The notes: generated from the sequence alone by a model not told the origin. A stretch of DNA of 64,000 nucleotides from Orychophragmus violaceus (GCA_030180135.1 CM058230.1:18043082-18107081), one strand, 5' to 3'. Counted from the stretch's first letter, positions 32,934 through 45,900 are shown. Translations and numbers: made by a program.

Positions 32934-35695
32934 TTCATAAGCTTCCCTTTTACACAAACTCTATTTCCTTTTCCAAACCTCTTGAGTACATCTACACAGA
33001 CGTTTGGACATCACCCGTTCTTCCTATTGATGCTCACAAATACTGTTTCATTCTGGTTGATCAACACTCGCTATACATGGATGTATCCACTGAAACAAAA
33101 ATCAAATGTTCGGGAAACTTTTATTGTGTTTAAATATCTGGTTGAAAATCGATTCAGAGCCAAGGTTAAGACTCTTTATTCCGACAATGGTGGGGAGTTT
33201 ATTGCCCTTAAACCCTACCTGGCATCACAAGAAATCTCTCACTATACATCACCTCCTCACATGCCTGAACACAACGGCATATCTGAAAGAAAGCATCGCC
33301 ATGTGGTGGAAACTTGACTAACACTTCTCCATCAAGCTTCGATGCCACCAACCTACTGGAGCTATGCGCTCAAAGCTGTGGTATACCTCATCAACAGGTT
33401 ACCTACCCCGGTGTTGCAGCGTAGTTCGTCGTATGTAAAATTGTTTCAGAAACAGCCAAATTATCTGAAGCTACGAGTGTTCAGAAGCCTCTTTTTCCCA
33501 TGGTTAAGGCCATACACAACACATAAGATTCAAGCGCGATCCACTCTCTGTGTGTTCCTAGATACTCCTTGACACAAAGTGCATACTTATGTCTTGAGCC
33601 TGCATCTGGTCGTATTTATACATCGCGTCATGTCCAGTTCTTTGAAACACAATTCCCATTTTCTCAACTTTCTTCTCAGCCTGATCAATCATCATCTTCA
33701 GCCATCACTCCTCAAACTTTGTTCCCTTCAACTACCTTTCTTCCCATTCATCTAGCGCCACTCGTATCAGTCACGTCCGCTGCACATCCAAGCTCAGATT
33801 CTCACCCTCAAACATCACCAGTAGGTCCGACATAAGCATCGTCTTTGATGGCTTCCTCGGACAGTGACCATGCTGGATCCCGTAAAAATGATTCAGTCGA
33901 TGCGGACAATTCGATAAACACACAAGCACAAGGCTCAGGTATGGCAAACATAACTCTTCCTTCTTTATCTCAACAAGAAATCCAACGCCTATGCAGCCTA
34001 TACCACCACCACAACCGTTCCCAAACCCACCTGTTCATAACCGTAGAACTTGAAATCCACAAATCCCTGCACCACCACCAAACAATCTCCATCCCATGAA
34101 AACCCGAGCCAAAAACCAGATTGTCAAACCTACCAATAAACTCACCTTATTGGCCAAACCCGAACCCAAAAACCATATTCCCAGAACACATAACCAAGCC
34201 TTAAATGACCCAAATTGGAGGACAACGATGGCGGCAGAAATGAATGCACAGATCGGTAATCATACATTTGATTTGGTATCACAAACACCGATCAACATGT
34301 CATCCCGACCAAGTGGATATTTACAATTAAATATTTGGCTAACGGTTCTATTGACAGATGCAAGGTGAGATGGGTTGCTCGCGGATTCACACAGCAGTAT
34401 GGATTGGATTACTCTAAAACTTTTAGCCCGGTGGTGAAATCAGTAACAATACGATTGGTTTTGCAGATTGCAGTATCTAACTCATGCAACATCAAGCAAC
34501 TCGACGTGAATAACGCTTTCTTACTAGGGACATTAACGAATGAAGCTTATGTCTCTCAGCCACCCGGGTTCGTCGATCCTGATCGTCCGAACCATGTCTG
34601 TAGACATAACAAAGCACTGTATGTTTTAAAACAGGCTCCTCAAGCTTGGTATCAAGAGTTGAAATCGTATTTGCCGGCGTTGGAGTTTGTTAATTCTCTT
34701 GCCGACACATCAGTTTTATCTACAAAGATGGCTCTGCAACATCATATATTCTGGTGTATGTTGACGACATCATCGTCACAGGCAGCTCTGCAACACGTAT
34801 AGCTCATATCATCACAGACTTGTTCAACAGATTCTCACTCAAACAGCCTACAGACCTTCACTACTTTTTGGGGATAGAGGTAATCCGCACAGAACATGGA
34901 CTCTACATGATGCAACACAAGTACATCATCGATCTGTTTACAAAGACTAAGATTCTTGATGCCAAGATAGTCGCATCTCCGAACCCAAGATTCACTCTCG
35001 ACTGCGGAACAGCCTTATCGGATCCATCAGAGTATCGGATGGTACTTAGGAGCTTGCAGTATCTTGCATTCACGAGACCGGATATCGCTTTATCCGTAAA
35101 CCGTCTCTCTCAGTTCATGCATTGGCCCATTGGCGTGAATTTTACTGCTGCAAAATGGGTTCTCCGTTATCTTAATGGTACTACTTCACATGGATTGTTT
35201 CTTTGCAAGACTTCCCCACTCACACTTCATGCGTTCTCTGATGCAGACTGGGCAGGAGATACTGGCGATTTCATCTCAACCAATGCGTATATTATCTACC
35301 TCGGAAGGACACCAGTAGCCTGGTCATCGAAGAAACAGAAGAGTGTTGCACGCTCATCAACCGAAGCCGAATATAGGCAGTCGCGAACACAACCTCATAT
35401 CTCAGCTGGATTTGTTCTATTCTTACAAAGCTACATGTATCTCTACCATGCTCCAGTGGTTTACTGTGACAACGTGGGCGCAACGTATCTTTGCGCCAAC
35501 TCCGTTTTCCACTCAAGAATGAAACATCTTGCGTTAGATTACCATTTCATCCGAAATAAGATACAAACGGGAGCTCTAAGGGTCAAGCATATATCCACAA
35601 ATGACCAGTTGGCAAATTCCCTGACTAAAGCATTGCCAAAATCAAGATTCGAGCTAACAAACGAAATTGGAGTTACATCGGTGCTTCTATTTTGA
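32934..35695 (+). pseudogene. Copia D integrase, RT and RNase H, broken
   Basis: This continues the frame split by E. Recognisable pieces are the integrase core (YIYTDVW near 32988, SDNGGEFIALKPYL near 33180, EHNGISERKHRHVVET ending in a TGA at about 33315) and reverse transcriptase (VARGFTQQYGLDYSKTFSPV near 34375, YVDDIIVTG near 34757). RNase H follows (ARSSTEAEY near 35350). Several frame changes and stops (around 33570, 33833, 34110 and 34790) make it non-functional. The RT-RNase H end at 34754-35695 is still one open frame of 313 codons. Confidence 0.8.
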
Positions 35696-35702
35696 AAGGA
35701 CG

Positions 35703-35813
35703 TATAGACCTAAAGATAGATTAATAAATGTATTAGACCTAATAGTATTATGTAACCTTATAAATACTCTGTAATTACTCTTGTAATAATGTAATTCAGC
35801 TCATTAACCTATA
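35703..35813 (+). repeat. 3' LTR of Copia D
   Basis: It begins TATAGACCTAAAGATAG and ends ACCTATA, matching the 5' LTR with about seven substitutions and a 2-bp insertion. ATTAT follows as the candidate target duplication. Confidence 0.75.
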
Positions 35814-38800
35814 ATTATAAATATCACTTATATAAACTGAGATAGTTGGATTATGAAATCTGGTCCATGTAACACATAGGTCGAGTGAATATATAATGGA
35901 ATGTTGTTGCAGAGATGGACTATTTTTTTTTCTTTTTAAGATTTGGACTATGTTACAACTTGGCTACGAAGATAGCGTCACAAGCCAGCAAGTGGACTAC
36001 CACAAACGATGGGTTATCTACGGTGGACACTCGGAACTCTTTTCCCTTTTTCTTTCGGTAGTGTTTAGGTTCGTTTACTTAAGAGAATAGTTTTCACTTT
36101 TCATCAATATCACTTTATGAGCTTTTCTTGTCATCAAAGTTTAGTGAGATAAACTTTTTTTTGTGTCTAAAAGTGAGATAAACTTGTTTTAGCACTCAAG
36201 AAAATTATACGATTAATAGGTCGTACAAATGATAATACCACTTTAAATTGGAATGATTTTTATAAAATCATGAAATGTCCTGATCAGTTACGTGGTTAAA
36301 TGGAAACGTGACATTCCAACGACGGCTCCCTCGCTTTTTGTCGGCTCTTTGAAATTATGTTGCTATATGATTTTCATGTGTTTGCTTTTCATATACATGC
36401 ATTATTAACGCCGCATGCATTACTATCTCTTCTAGATAATTCATCCGGATATTATAGGTTAACTTTTTTTTTGGCAAAGTAATATTATAGGTTAACTTTG
36501 TTGACAATGTCATTCAAATCATGATCATATACCGCATAATTTGAATAGTATTGAAGCCGTTCTAACCTATGAATTAAAAATTAGCTGTCGATCTATTGAT
36601 TTCTACTTTTCCTACATTCACACGTCAATCAGATTGAACTAATAAATTATTAGATACAGTTGCTACTAGTTACCATTGTAGTCTAATGTATCTTAAGGAT
36701 TTAAGATAAATCATACATATATAGTTTTAGAGTTATATATACTACGGATCATCTGCTCGTACACATGCACCGAAATTTATTTTACATTTGTGAATTTTAT
36801 TATTATTTTACTTTATACTATATTTTATATTTTTATTTAGTAATATAATATTTTTTATTTTCCACCACTTTTTGTAGGAATCTCTTAATTATTTTATTAG
36901 TAATTTTTTTTCTTGATATAAAATTTACATGTTTTGTATTTCGTATGGTTCATTCATACTTAGTATTCTTCTTTAATATATCTTAAATAAATATCATTTT
37001 GTTTTTTGTTTTGTATTTCTGAATTTATATTTTTGTTTTTTATAATTATTTCATTTTCAGATTATATTATTTGTGTATTATTTTTTCATTAATTTAACAT
37101 TGTTCGTTTTTTACTCTCTGGTCAAGAAACTCTTATATTTTATTTATATCATTTTCATATCTTCTTTATACAAATTTACATTTTTTATGTGGTCTCGACG
37201 TATTTGATATTCTTTTTTAATAATGCTTAAGTAAATATTGGTTTTTGTTGTTTGTTATATATTTCTGCGTTTTATTTTTCTAATAATTATTTAAATTTAA
37301 AAAATTTATTGTGTGTTTTTCTTTAGTAATATAATATTGCCCATTTTGTTATTTATTTATTTATTTTATTGATAATTTTTTAACTATTTTATTTGTATTT
37401 TTTATATAAAAATTAAATAATTTAGAAATTTGTTTGGTCCATTTGTAGTTGATATTTCTCTTTAGTATAGCTTAATTAAATAGAAATTTTGTTATATTGG
37501 CATGATTCTATTTTTTGGGAAATTTTATTTGTTTGAGCCGTTTTTTAATAATATTTGCTATCCCAATAAGTAGATTTATTATCTTCTTTTGTGCCATGAA
37601 ATTTTTATTTTTCGATTTTTCATATTTAAAATTTGTCTCTATATTTTTCGCCATAGATATAGCATATTTTAGATTTTTTTGGTCCATTCGTATTTGATAT
37701 TTATTTTTAATATAACTTAAATAATTATTAAGTTTTTGTTATATGGACTTGATTGTGTTATTCGAGAAAATATTTTTGTTTGAGCCGTTTAAATTTTTTT
37801 TTTGTTGCCTAGTTATTAGGTTCATTGTCTTTTATTTTTGCATTGAAATATTTTCATTTTTTGTTTCATGTCTAAACTTTACTTCTCCTTTTATTCTTTA
37901 TATATATATTTTTTATATTCACTTGTATATATGTTTGTTTGTTAAGAAATTTCTATATCATAATTTATTTTTCATTAATATGAACTAAATTTTTATTTAA
38001 AATTTTTAAACCTTTTAATTTTAGACTAATTTTTCGATCTAATCTAAAATATATAGTTTGCTTTGAGTAATAAATCTCAATATTTTTTTTACATTTTCAG
38101 AATTAAAATGTATAATATTTTTATGGGGGTTTTTAGTATTGAAATTAATGTATATTTCTATATGTAGATAATAGACTTATTTTGTTTTATTTAATAGTTT
38201 TTAAAGATGAAATGTCAAATAGATAGCTAAAATGAACAGTAATGAATTTTTATAGATAAAATGTCAAATAGATAGCTATAGAAGTTTGTTTGGATGATGT
38301 GGACATCTTGAATAGAGAATTAAAATAGTCTTATTATACACATGACTGTTGGATTATAATTGATGAATAACTAATTAATGAATTTAGTAATTGTGTTCTT
38401 GCTGTTATTCCAATTTTGGAATTTAGTTCATTATAAGTGTTATTTAGTTTTTATGACTTCGTCTCATTTACCAATCGATCTTAGTTGAAATTGGAAGACT
38501 TCTTCCTAACTTTAGTTGTTTAAATGTTTTAATTATCTATATCTTGCTATGTCTTTATCCTTTGTTTTATTGTATTTTCAGTTTATTTTGCGAGTTTGGA
38601 TTTACTACTTTATTATTTGCTCCGTTTATGCAGAATAGGAGCGACTATAAAATGTTGTTACAAAAATAAACTAATTATTGAATCTTATATATAATATGAG
38701 AGGTTTAATTCTTCATATAGGGTATTCGCATGAACACTTTAAAGTGGATCCTATAATTTTATTATTATTAATTTTTATTCACATTTAAAATCATTTAAAA

Positions 38801-39018
38801 ATATTAAATACTAAAAGCATAAATTTAAATACTTACCTAAATAAACTAAAATTAATCTCATTATTAAAAAAATTTTACAATATCAATTATATATTTTAAT
38901 TCAAAAAAAACTATGAAATTCACTATGCTAAATAAATTATATGATCTTTTAGATTAGATTGAACAAAATATTCAAAGTTAAAGATAAAAGAAACTGGAAA
39001 AATAAAAATGGGTTAGGT
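35814..39018. other. AT-rich, T-biased spacer without genes
   Basis: From about 36780 to 38900 the plus strand is extremely T-rich. Small local duplications occur (for example AAATGTCAAATAGATAGCTA twice near 38213-38278, and ATATTATAGGTTAACTTT twice near 36453-36499). The open frames are Phe/Ile/Leu-rich products of composition. No gene or complete transposon could be supported. Confidence 0.5.
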
Positions 39019-39942
39019 TACATGGGTGATAACTTTTTTTTTGTCAACGATTTCAGATCACGGGCCAAAGTCTTAACGTTTTACAAACGGGCCGAAGTCC
39101 AACAAAGAGTAAACCGACTTAAATCTACAAAGCCCAACAAAAGTCTTAGCCAGAAGATAAGGTTCCACGTGTCAAACGCCGCAGGTGGGAAGCATGCAGA
39201 TACACGCGTCGGAGGAGGAAGCACCACGGGAAAACAGTCGGCGAGTGGGGAGGAGAACGCCGCAGATCTGCCACGGACCGACTCTTTGCACGAACTGGGC
39301 ACCATCGCCGATCAACGCATCCCAAAACCACCGCGAGATCCCTGCGTCCAAAGAAAACAGACACGAAAACGCCGCCGGAAACAACCGACACCAAGGAGGA
39401 GCCTGTGCTGATGGGATTAAGAAACCCATCAACGTCCACCATGCGCTTGTCCTCTAAATCAGTGGGACACAGACGATATTAATCCCGGAATATCAGACGA
39501 TCGGAAGCGAAACGGATCCAACTCAAGGAGATAACGGTGAATGAAAAGAAAGAGGGAGCGAGATCGCCGACAATAGCCGAAAAGACCGGAAAATCCGGTA
39601 AGTTCCGATAGCGGAAAAGAAACAACCATCCATAGAAATGAAATCGGACTTATTAGTAGGAAATCCGAAAGAGAAGCAACCTAACAAAACCGATCAGAGA
39701 TTAAGAACAAAACAGATGAAACCTGTCTCGATCGGGAATAAACGACAAATATAAACACGAATCTACGATTCACCGGAAATTCCTACGTAAAACAAGCGCC
39801 GCAAAGCTCGATCAACCACATCTCCCTCTGAAAAATCGGGATCAGACAAGAGGGAAAGAAAAGGAAGAGTCGAGAGAGTTTTCTCTCTCTAGAGAGAAAG
39901 AGAGAGAATCAGCTCTTCTCGAACTATATACATGGGTGATAA
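39019..39942 (-). mobile_element. Retroposon of 896 bp, minus strand, 14-bp target duplication
   Basis: TACATGGGTGATAA occurs at 39019-39032 and 39929-39942. The segment between starts on the plus strand with a T9 run, so on the minus strand it ends TTGAC followed by A9. That is the signature of a LINE-mediated retroposition. The body starts (minus strand) with a CT-rich stretch of TCTCTCTC type, is rich in CG dinucleotides and has no convincing protein. Length, tail and duplication suit a Sadhu-type retroposon. This is inferred from form and not from sequence identity. Confidence 0.65.
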
Positions 39943-40468
39943 TATAATTCACATAGAACAACATCTTAGAAAATAACTATACAAGTAAATTTATATAAAA
40001 AACAGGTTTATAGGAAAATACAAATTAAGTTCTAAATATAGAATCTAAAAAGATTAAAAATAATTTATATCACAAGAAATGATAATAAACTTACTAATTA
40101 GGCTAATAAAAATATAATAGAAATATGGTTAAAACAGAATTTTTTTTAATATAAAATAGAACCATATTTATGTAACAAAAATCAATATCCACATAAGCTA
40201 TATAGAAAACATCTTAAATATGAATATACCACACAATTATAAAATATTTTAATTTCACTAAAATAATTTTATTTTAAAATAGTTAAAAATTATTCATAGA
40301 TGAAATGGATGAAAAAAAATAAAAATAATGTTATAAAATTTAAGGAAAACACATAGATTATGAAAAAATGTAACAATAAAAAACAAAACACAAAACTCAT
40401 AATGTAAAACAGATCCCGAGTAGTTAATCACTAGTTTACTAAATGGGTGATGGTTAGTCGAAAACAAG
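39943..40468. other. AT-rich spacer, nothing recognised
   Basis: The sequence is low-complexity and A-rich. No supported feature. Confidence 0.4.
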
Positions 40469-40692
40469 TATTCCCTCCGTTTCATAATAAGTGTTATTTT
40501 AGAGATGTTTTTTTGTTTTAAAATAGATGTTGGTTTAGATTTTCAATGCAACTTTTTAACCTTAGTAACCAATAAAAAACAAGGATACCAATAATTAAAT
40601 ATAGTTGGTAAGAGTACAGTAGAAATTTTAATATGTTTTTTAGTTTGTGTGAAAAATGTCAAAACGACACTTATTATGAAACGGAAGGAGTA
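40469..40692. mobile_element. Stowaway-type MITE
   Basis: The 220-bp element (40471-40690) has terminal inverted repeats: TTCCCTCCGTTTCATAATAA at the left, and the right end reads CTCCTTCCGTTTCATAATAA on the reverse strand. It is flanked by TA duplications at 40469-40470 and 40691-40692. The CTCCCTCCGTTTCA-type end is characteristic of plant Stowaway MITEs. It is non-coding. Confidence 0.85.
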
Positions 40693-41043
40693 TTTAAGAA
40701 TAATAGTTCAATTCCATATTTTTCGGCAGTTCAATTCCATTTAAGACACTTGATTTATGTTGTAAACAAGCATTTCGTAAACTCTTTAAATAAAGAAGAT
40801 TTGTACAAATTATGAGAACTATTACAAAGACAATTTTATAGATAATACTATCTAGTTTCTATGAAACTCCACGTTTACGATCAACCGATCCATCTACTGC
40901 TGCCGATATAGACCACACAATGAGAGTTTCTCACCGTGATTCATACAAAAATGGTTGATCAAAAGCAAAAATTACGTACATGAAGACAAAAGAGGACAAT
41001 AATAACAACAACAAATTTGATGGCACAATCGTTGTCTCACTAG
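40693..41043. other. Spacer left of element C
   Basis: No gene seen. The last five bases, ACTAG (41039-41043), are the candidate target duplication of element C. Confidence 0.4.
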
Positions 41044-41694
41044 TGTTATAGATGGGTTTAGCACCCCACCCACTTAGAAGGCCCAGGATTTATTCTTGAT
41101 ATAAAGGCCGGCCCAATAGAGCAATAGAAGCCCAATCAAACGCGCTAGAACCGGGCCCATCGTCATCGGCTCGATTCGGCTCAGCTGAACGACAGCAAAT
41201 CAGCTCGGCTAAGCCGAACAGCAGCAAGTCAGCTCGGCTACGCTAACAGCCAAAGGAATGTACGACTCGGCCCATCACGTCACCACGTACGGCCCAACTC
41301 GCACGAACCCGATAAGCGGTCAACGGCCTGAAGAAAGTACGACTGTATTTTACTATAAATAGGAGTCGTCACTGTACGTTAATGGCACCTTTTTGGGATT
41401 TGTGCACTTCTTATTACTTTCTCTCTCTAGAATCAATTTCCCGAATTGTAAACCGAGCACGTCTTTCGACCTGCTCGGGAATCTGAATACCAACTACGCT
41501 CGTCCCGAGCATCACTCTCGACAAAGAACCCCGAACACAATCTTCTCTTCTTTCACCCCGAGCGCTACTTTACCCTTGTTTATCTCTGAATCTAGTCGGT
41601 TCTCTCTCAAGAACAACTTAGTTCCTTCGGACCGAGCACGTCAACTCTCTAGCAAGACGCGCATCCCGACCTCGTGACAACCTCGGTTATCACA
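41044..41694 (+). repeat. 5' LTR of element C
   Basis: It runs from TGTTATAGATGGG to GGTTATCACA. A TATAAATA box lies at 41354-41361. A short internal repeat with AGCTCGGCT and a TCGGCTAAGCCGA palindrome lies near 41195-41245. Confidence 0.95.
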
Positions 41695-41696
41695 AT

Positions 41697-41713
41697 TGGC
41701 GCCGTCTGTGGGG
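41697..41713 (+). other. Primer binding site of element C
   Basis: TGGCGCCGTCTGTGGGG begins two bases after the LTR, as in B. The TGGCGCCGT start fits the 3' end of plant tRNA-Asp. Confidence 0.7.
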
Positions 41714-41748
41714 ATTAAGTTTTTCTTCACTAACGGACAGATTCAGCG

Positions 41749-42936
41749 ATGACAGGAGCTCCATCGAACAAGGATTACGTCCACATCGAAGACATCACAA
41801 GCTCGGAAACGGCCTCCCGAGCAAGAGGGCAACCCCAGCACGTTTCTCAGGTTGCAGATCCAATCATTCAGCCGGCCGGCGCCGAGCAGCAACCTTTGTG
41901 TACCGAACGACCACAGCAAACCGCGGAAACTCAGACAAACGAGCAGGACATGTCCACCTTGCTCAAAACTCTCATGACTCAAATAGCCGAACTCTCTCAG
42001 GGAAGCAACGCTCGCTTCGATCAGCTCGCCACGGCGCACGCAGTATGCCAAGGACAAATCAATGATCTACGAATGACAAGTCAACAAGGATCCGTTCCCC
42101 GAACTCATCTCCACCGAGCGTTATTCGAAGAAACGCCACCCCCAAATCCGAGAAACCGGACGGTAACGCAGCAACAGACCGAGGACGAACAACCCTCCAA
42201 CACGGATATCCCGAGTAGCTCGGCGCCCGACGCACATAGGGACAACGAAATCGAAGACATAAAATTAATGTTGAAAAATATGACGTCCAAAGTCCATCAG
42301 GCGATCAGCTCGGCCCCCGAAATCGACCGCGTACTGGAAGAAACTCAGAACACTCCGTTCACTCGTCGCCTCATGGATACCCAGTTCGAGCATCCTATTT
42401 CGGCGGTCAAAATCAAGATGGCAACCTACGACGGCAAATCCGACCCAAGACAGTTTCTGACGGCTTTTCACATTGCAATGGGGCGGACAAAATTCAGTAT
42501 CGGGGAACGAGACGCAGGTTACTGCCAACTGTTCGTCGAGCACTTAACCGGCTCGGCCCTGGATTGGTTCTCCCGTTTGGAACCAAACTCGATCGACGGA
42601 TACAGCGACTTAACGCACGCCTTTCTCAAACATTACTCGATGTATATTCAGGAGGAAGTATCAAATGCCGACCTATGGGCTATCTCCCAAGGACCGAGGG
42701 AAAGCCTCCGATCGTACGTCACCCGCTTTAAAAACGTTTTGGCCAAAATCACGATCACAGACAGCGAGGGGCTACCCGCACTCCGAAACGGCCTCTGGTA
42801 CGAATCAAGCTTCCGGGAAGAACTGAAGAAAAATAGGCCAAGCTCGCTAGAAGACGCCCTCCACCGCGCATCGATCTTCGTCGAACTTGAGGAAGAAAAA
42901 GAAACCCTTGCCAAGAAATTCGGGCCCAAGAGCTAG
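41749..42936 (+). CDS. Gag N-terminal part of element C, ended by an in-frame TAG
   Basis: The frame runs from the ATG at 41749 to a TAG at 42934-42936 (395 codons). It contains the Gag core (YDGKSDPRQFLTAFHIAMG, ALDWFSRLEPNSIDGYSDL, YVTRFKNVLAKI) that aligns with B residues 300-450. After the TAG the same frame stays open to 47502, and the whole stretch of about 1917 codons is almost the length of the intact B protein (1912). The stop falls before the CEYHQ..C zinc motif. It is either a recent nonsense mutation or a readthrough site; its context, TAG-ACT-TCG, is not the known CARYYA-type readthrough signal. Confidence 0.85.
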   Translation: MTGAPSNKDYVHIEDITSSETASRARGQPQHVSQVADPIIQPAGAEQQPLCTERPQQTAETQTNEQDMSTLLKTLMTQIAELSQGSNARFDQLATAHAVCQGQINDLRMTSQQGSVPRTHLHRALFEETPPPNPRNRTVTQQQTEDEQPSNTDIPSSSAPDAHRDNEIEDIKLMLKNMTSKVHQAISSAPEIDRVLEETQNTPFTRRLMDTQFEHPISAVKIKMATYDGKSDPRQFLTAFHIAMGRTKFSIGERDAGYCQLFVEHLTGSALDWFSRLEPNSIDGYSDLTHAFLKHYSMYIQEEVSNADLWAISQGPRESLRSYVTRFKNVLAKITITDSEGLPALRNGLWYESSFREELKKNRPSSLEDALHRASIFVELEEEKETLAKKFGPKS

Positions 42937-45900
42937 ACTTCGAAAGACAAGAGCGAAAAGAATACCGAGCAATACGAACCTCGGCAGCACTACGATCAGG
43001 ATTACAAGAAATCCAAGGAGGAAGAAACCGCCAGAAAAGGGAAATCGTCGTATTACGTCAGTGATCAGTCGCGAGATCACAGACAGGACGAGGAACGTCC
43101 CCACCAGGATCAACGACAAAATCATCCCGACCGTTCTCAAAATCATCAGCAGGAACGATCCACACAAGGATACCAAGGCCAAAATCAAGGCAAGCCGTGG
43201 AACAAGTTCATCCGAGGAGCCGATAAAAACAAGTTATTCTGCGAATATCATCAGCGAGCGGGTCACAGCACCGAGGAATGCAGAAACCTTCAAGCTATCC
43301 TCTTCGCCGATTACCAAAAAGATGGGAAGAAACTAATGCTGGATCGCAACAAACCTCACCCAAAGCAAATCAACCAGGTCACGAAACCAAAGAACGAGGC
43401 CGAGCGCTTCAGGATCGTCCAGGAAGAGCGAAGGAAACAGATTGCTTTCGACGAAGAGACCGAACAAATCAACGCAGCGGCAGCCGCGGACAAAAGAGCC
43501 CGCGACGAAGAAGAAGAAGACGGAGCACGTCCGAGGAGGCGAATAAACATGATTATGGGAGGACTGCCCATGGTCAACGATTCAGTTCGATCGATAAAAG
43601 AATACGAACGGAGGGCCACGGCAGCCCAGCACTACCGACGAAACGCCACCGACGAGCTCAGAATCGGCGAGGAAGTGAGTTTCACCGAACAAGACGCCGA
43701 AGGAGTGGACCGACCGCATAACGATCCACTCGTCGTCGCCATGCGAATTGGTGACTGCGAGGTTGAAAAAATTCTGATCGACACCGGCAGCTCGGTCGAC
43801 CTAATTTTTAGAGAAACACTGCAACGTATGGAGCTCAGCGACTACCGTATCAAACCATCAACGAGACCACTAACCGGCTTCTCGGGAGACTCGATCAACA
43901 CGATCGGAACAATCAAACTTCCAGTCTACGTCGGCAGAATCACCAAGCTGATCAAATTCGTAGTCGTCGACCGACCAGCTATCTACAACGTCATCCTCGG
44001 CACGCCTTGGATTCACGAAATGAGGGCAGTCCCATCCACGTTTCATCAATGTGTCAAGTTCCCAACCCCATTCGGCGTGTATACACTACGAGGAAATCAG
44101 AGGATATCCCGCACATGTTTCCGTATCGAGCACAAAATGCGCCACAAATCACAAGCGTACCTAGTCGCAGAGCCTCGAATCGAGCTGCCACCTCCCGACC
44201 GCCCGCAGAAGGACGCGATAGTACAAATCAACATCGATATTCGCGATCCCGAACGCTGCGTCGGAATAGGAGCCGACCTCCGAGCTGATCTACGAGACAA
44301 GCTGATAGAATTCCTGAAGGAAAATGCCACGACCTTCGCTTGGACGACGACTGACATGACTGGAGTCGACCCGACCATCGCATGTCACGAACTGCACGTC
44401 GATCCGATCTTTAAGCCAGTCAAACAGAAAAGACGAAAGCTCGGCCCCGAACGCGCCAAAGCTGTCAATGATGAGGTAGAAAGACTTTCAAAGGCAGGTT
44501 CGATCACCGAGGTGAAATATCCGGACTGGTTGGCAAATCCCGTCGTAGTGAAAAAGAAGAACGGCAAATGGAGAGTATGCGTAGATTTCACCGACCTCAA
44601 CAAGGCGTGCCCAAAGGATAGCTTCCCACTTCCGCACATTGATCGACTCGTAGAAGCGACCACCGGCCACGAGCTACTTTCATTCATGGACGCCTTCGCC
44701 GGGTACAATCAGATTATGATGCACCCAGACGACCGAGAAAAGACTTCCTTCATCACTGACCGAGGGACATACTGTTACAAGGTGATGCCCTTCGGGCTCA
44801 AGAATGCAGGAGCAACTTACCAGCGCCTCGTAAACCGAATGTTCGCCGACCAGCTCGGCAACACAATGGAAGTTTATATTGACGATATGCTCGTCAAATC
44901 CGCTCTAGCCGACGACCACATCAGTCACCTCGCAACATGTTTCGCGAGCCTGAACAAGTACGGAATGAAGTTGAATCCAGCAAAATGTACTTTCGCGGTC
45001 ACATCAGGAGAATTCCTTGGTTACATCGTCACAAAGAGGGGCATCGAAGCAAATCCGAAGAAAATAACGGCGATCACCGAGCTCCCATCTCCAAGGAACA
45101 CCAGAGAAGTCCAACGACTAACTGGACGTGTCGCAGCCCTAAATAGATTCATCTCTCGATCAACGGACAAGTGTCTCCCTTTCTACAATCTTCTTCGTGG
45201 AAACAAGAAATTCGAGTGGGATGCTAAGTGCGAGGACGCGTTTCAACAGCTAAAGACCTACCTCTCCACCCCACCAATTCTGGCCAAACCCGAGGAGGGA
45301 GAAACGCTGTACTTGTACATCTCTGTGTCAACATCGGCAGTCAGCAGTGTGCTCGTCCGCGACGACCGAGGCGATCAACGACCAATCTTCTACACCAGCA
45401 AGATATTTGACGACGCAGAAACACGCTACAACACACTCGAGAAACTCGTGTTGGCAGTCGTCGTCTCAGCCCGGAAGCTCCGCCCCTATTTTCAGTCACA
45501 TTCGGTGGTCGTCCTAACAAATCAACCGATCCGAACAATATTGCACAGCCCGAGCCAATCAGGAAGGATCGCTAAGTGGGCAGTTGAGCTCAGCGAATAC
45601 GATATTGAGTACAAGCCCAGGACCAGCGCCAAATCCCAGGTCCTCGCAGACTTCATCATCGAGCTACCACCCGAACTCACCATAGCCGAAGGACAAGAGC
45701 CAAAGGAGAAGTGGACTCTGTTCGTAGACGGTTCATCATCAAGAAACGGTTCAGGAGTTGGAGTCAAACTAACCTCCCCGACCGGCGAACTGATCGAGCA
45801 ATCCTTCCGTCTAGGATTCCCGGCCTCTAACAACGAAGCCGAATACGAAGCACTGCTCGCAGGATTGCGACTGGCCGAAGTAGTAGGAGCGAGGCAGGTA

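Larger units (their letters stand above)
23773..35813 (+). mobile_element. Old RE1-like Ty1/Copia element D, split by element E
   Basis: Without E it is about 4.6 kb, with very short LTRs: 109 bp at 23773-23881 and 111 bp at 35703-35813. They start TATAGACC and end ACCTATA, so the termini are TA..TA rather than TG..CA. The LTRs differ by about seven substitutions and a 2-bp indel. AGTAT before and ATTAT after the element are a near-matching target duplication. A PBS starting TGGTATCA follows the 5' LTR. The many stops and frame changes in the coding part fit an old copy. Confidence 0.8.

Noticed and set aside
37515..37988. Phe/Ile-rich open frames that look like membrane proteins
   Set aside because: They follow from the extreme T content of the region; there is no start context, conserved motif or similar frame elsewhere in the window.
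38959..39457. Arg/Lys-rich frames around 39.0-39.4 kb as a protein gene
   Set aside because: They cross the left boundary of the retroposon at 39033 and overlap in several frames on both strands; composition explains them.
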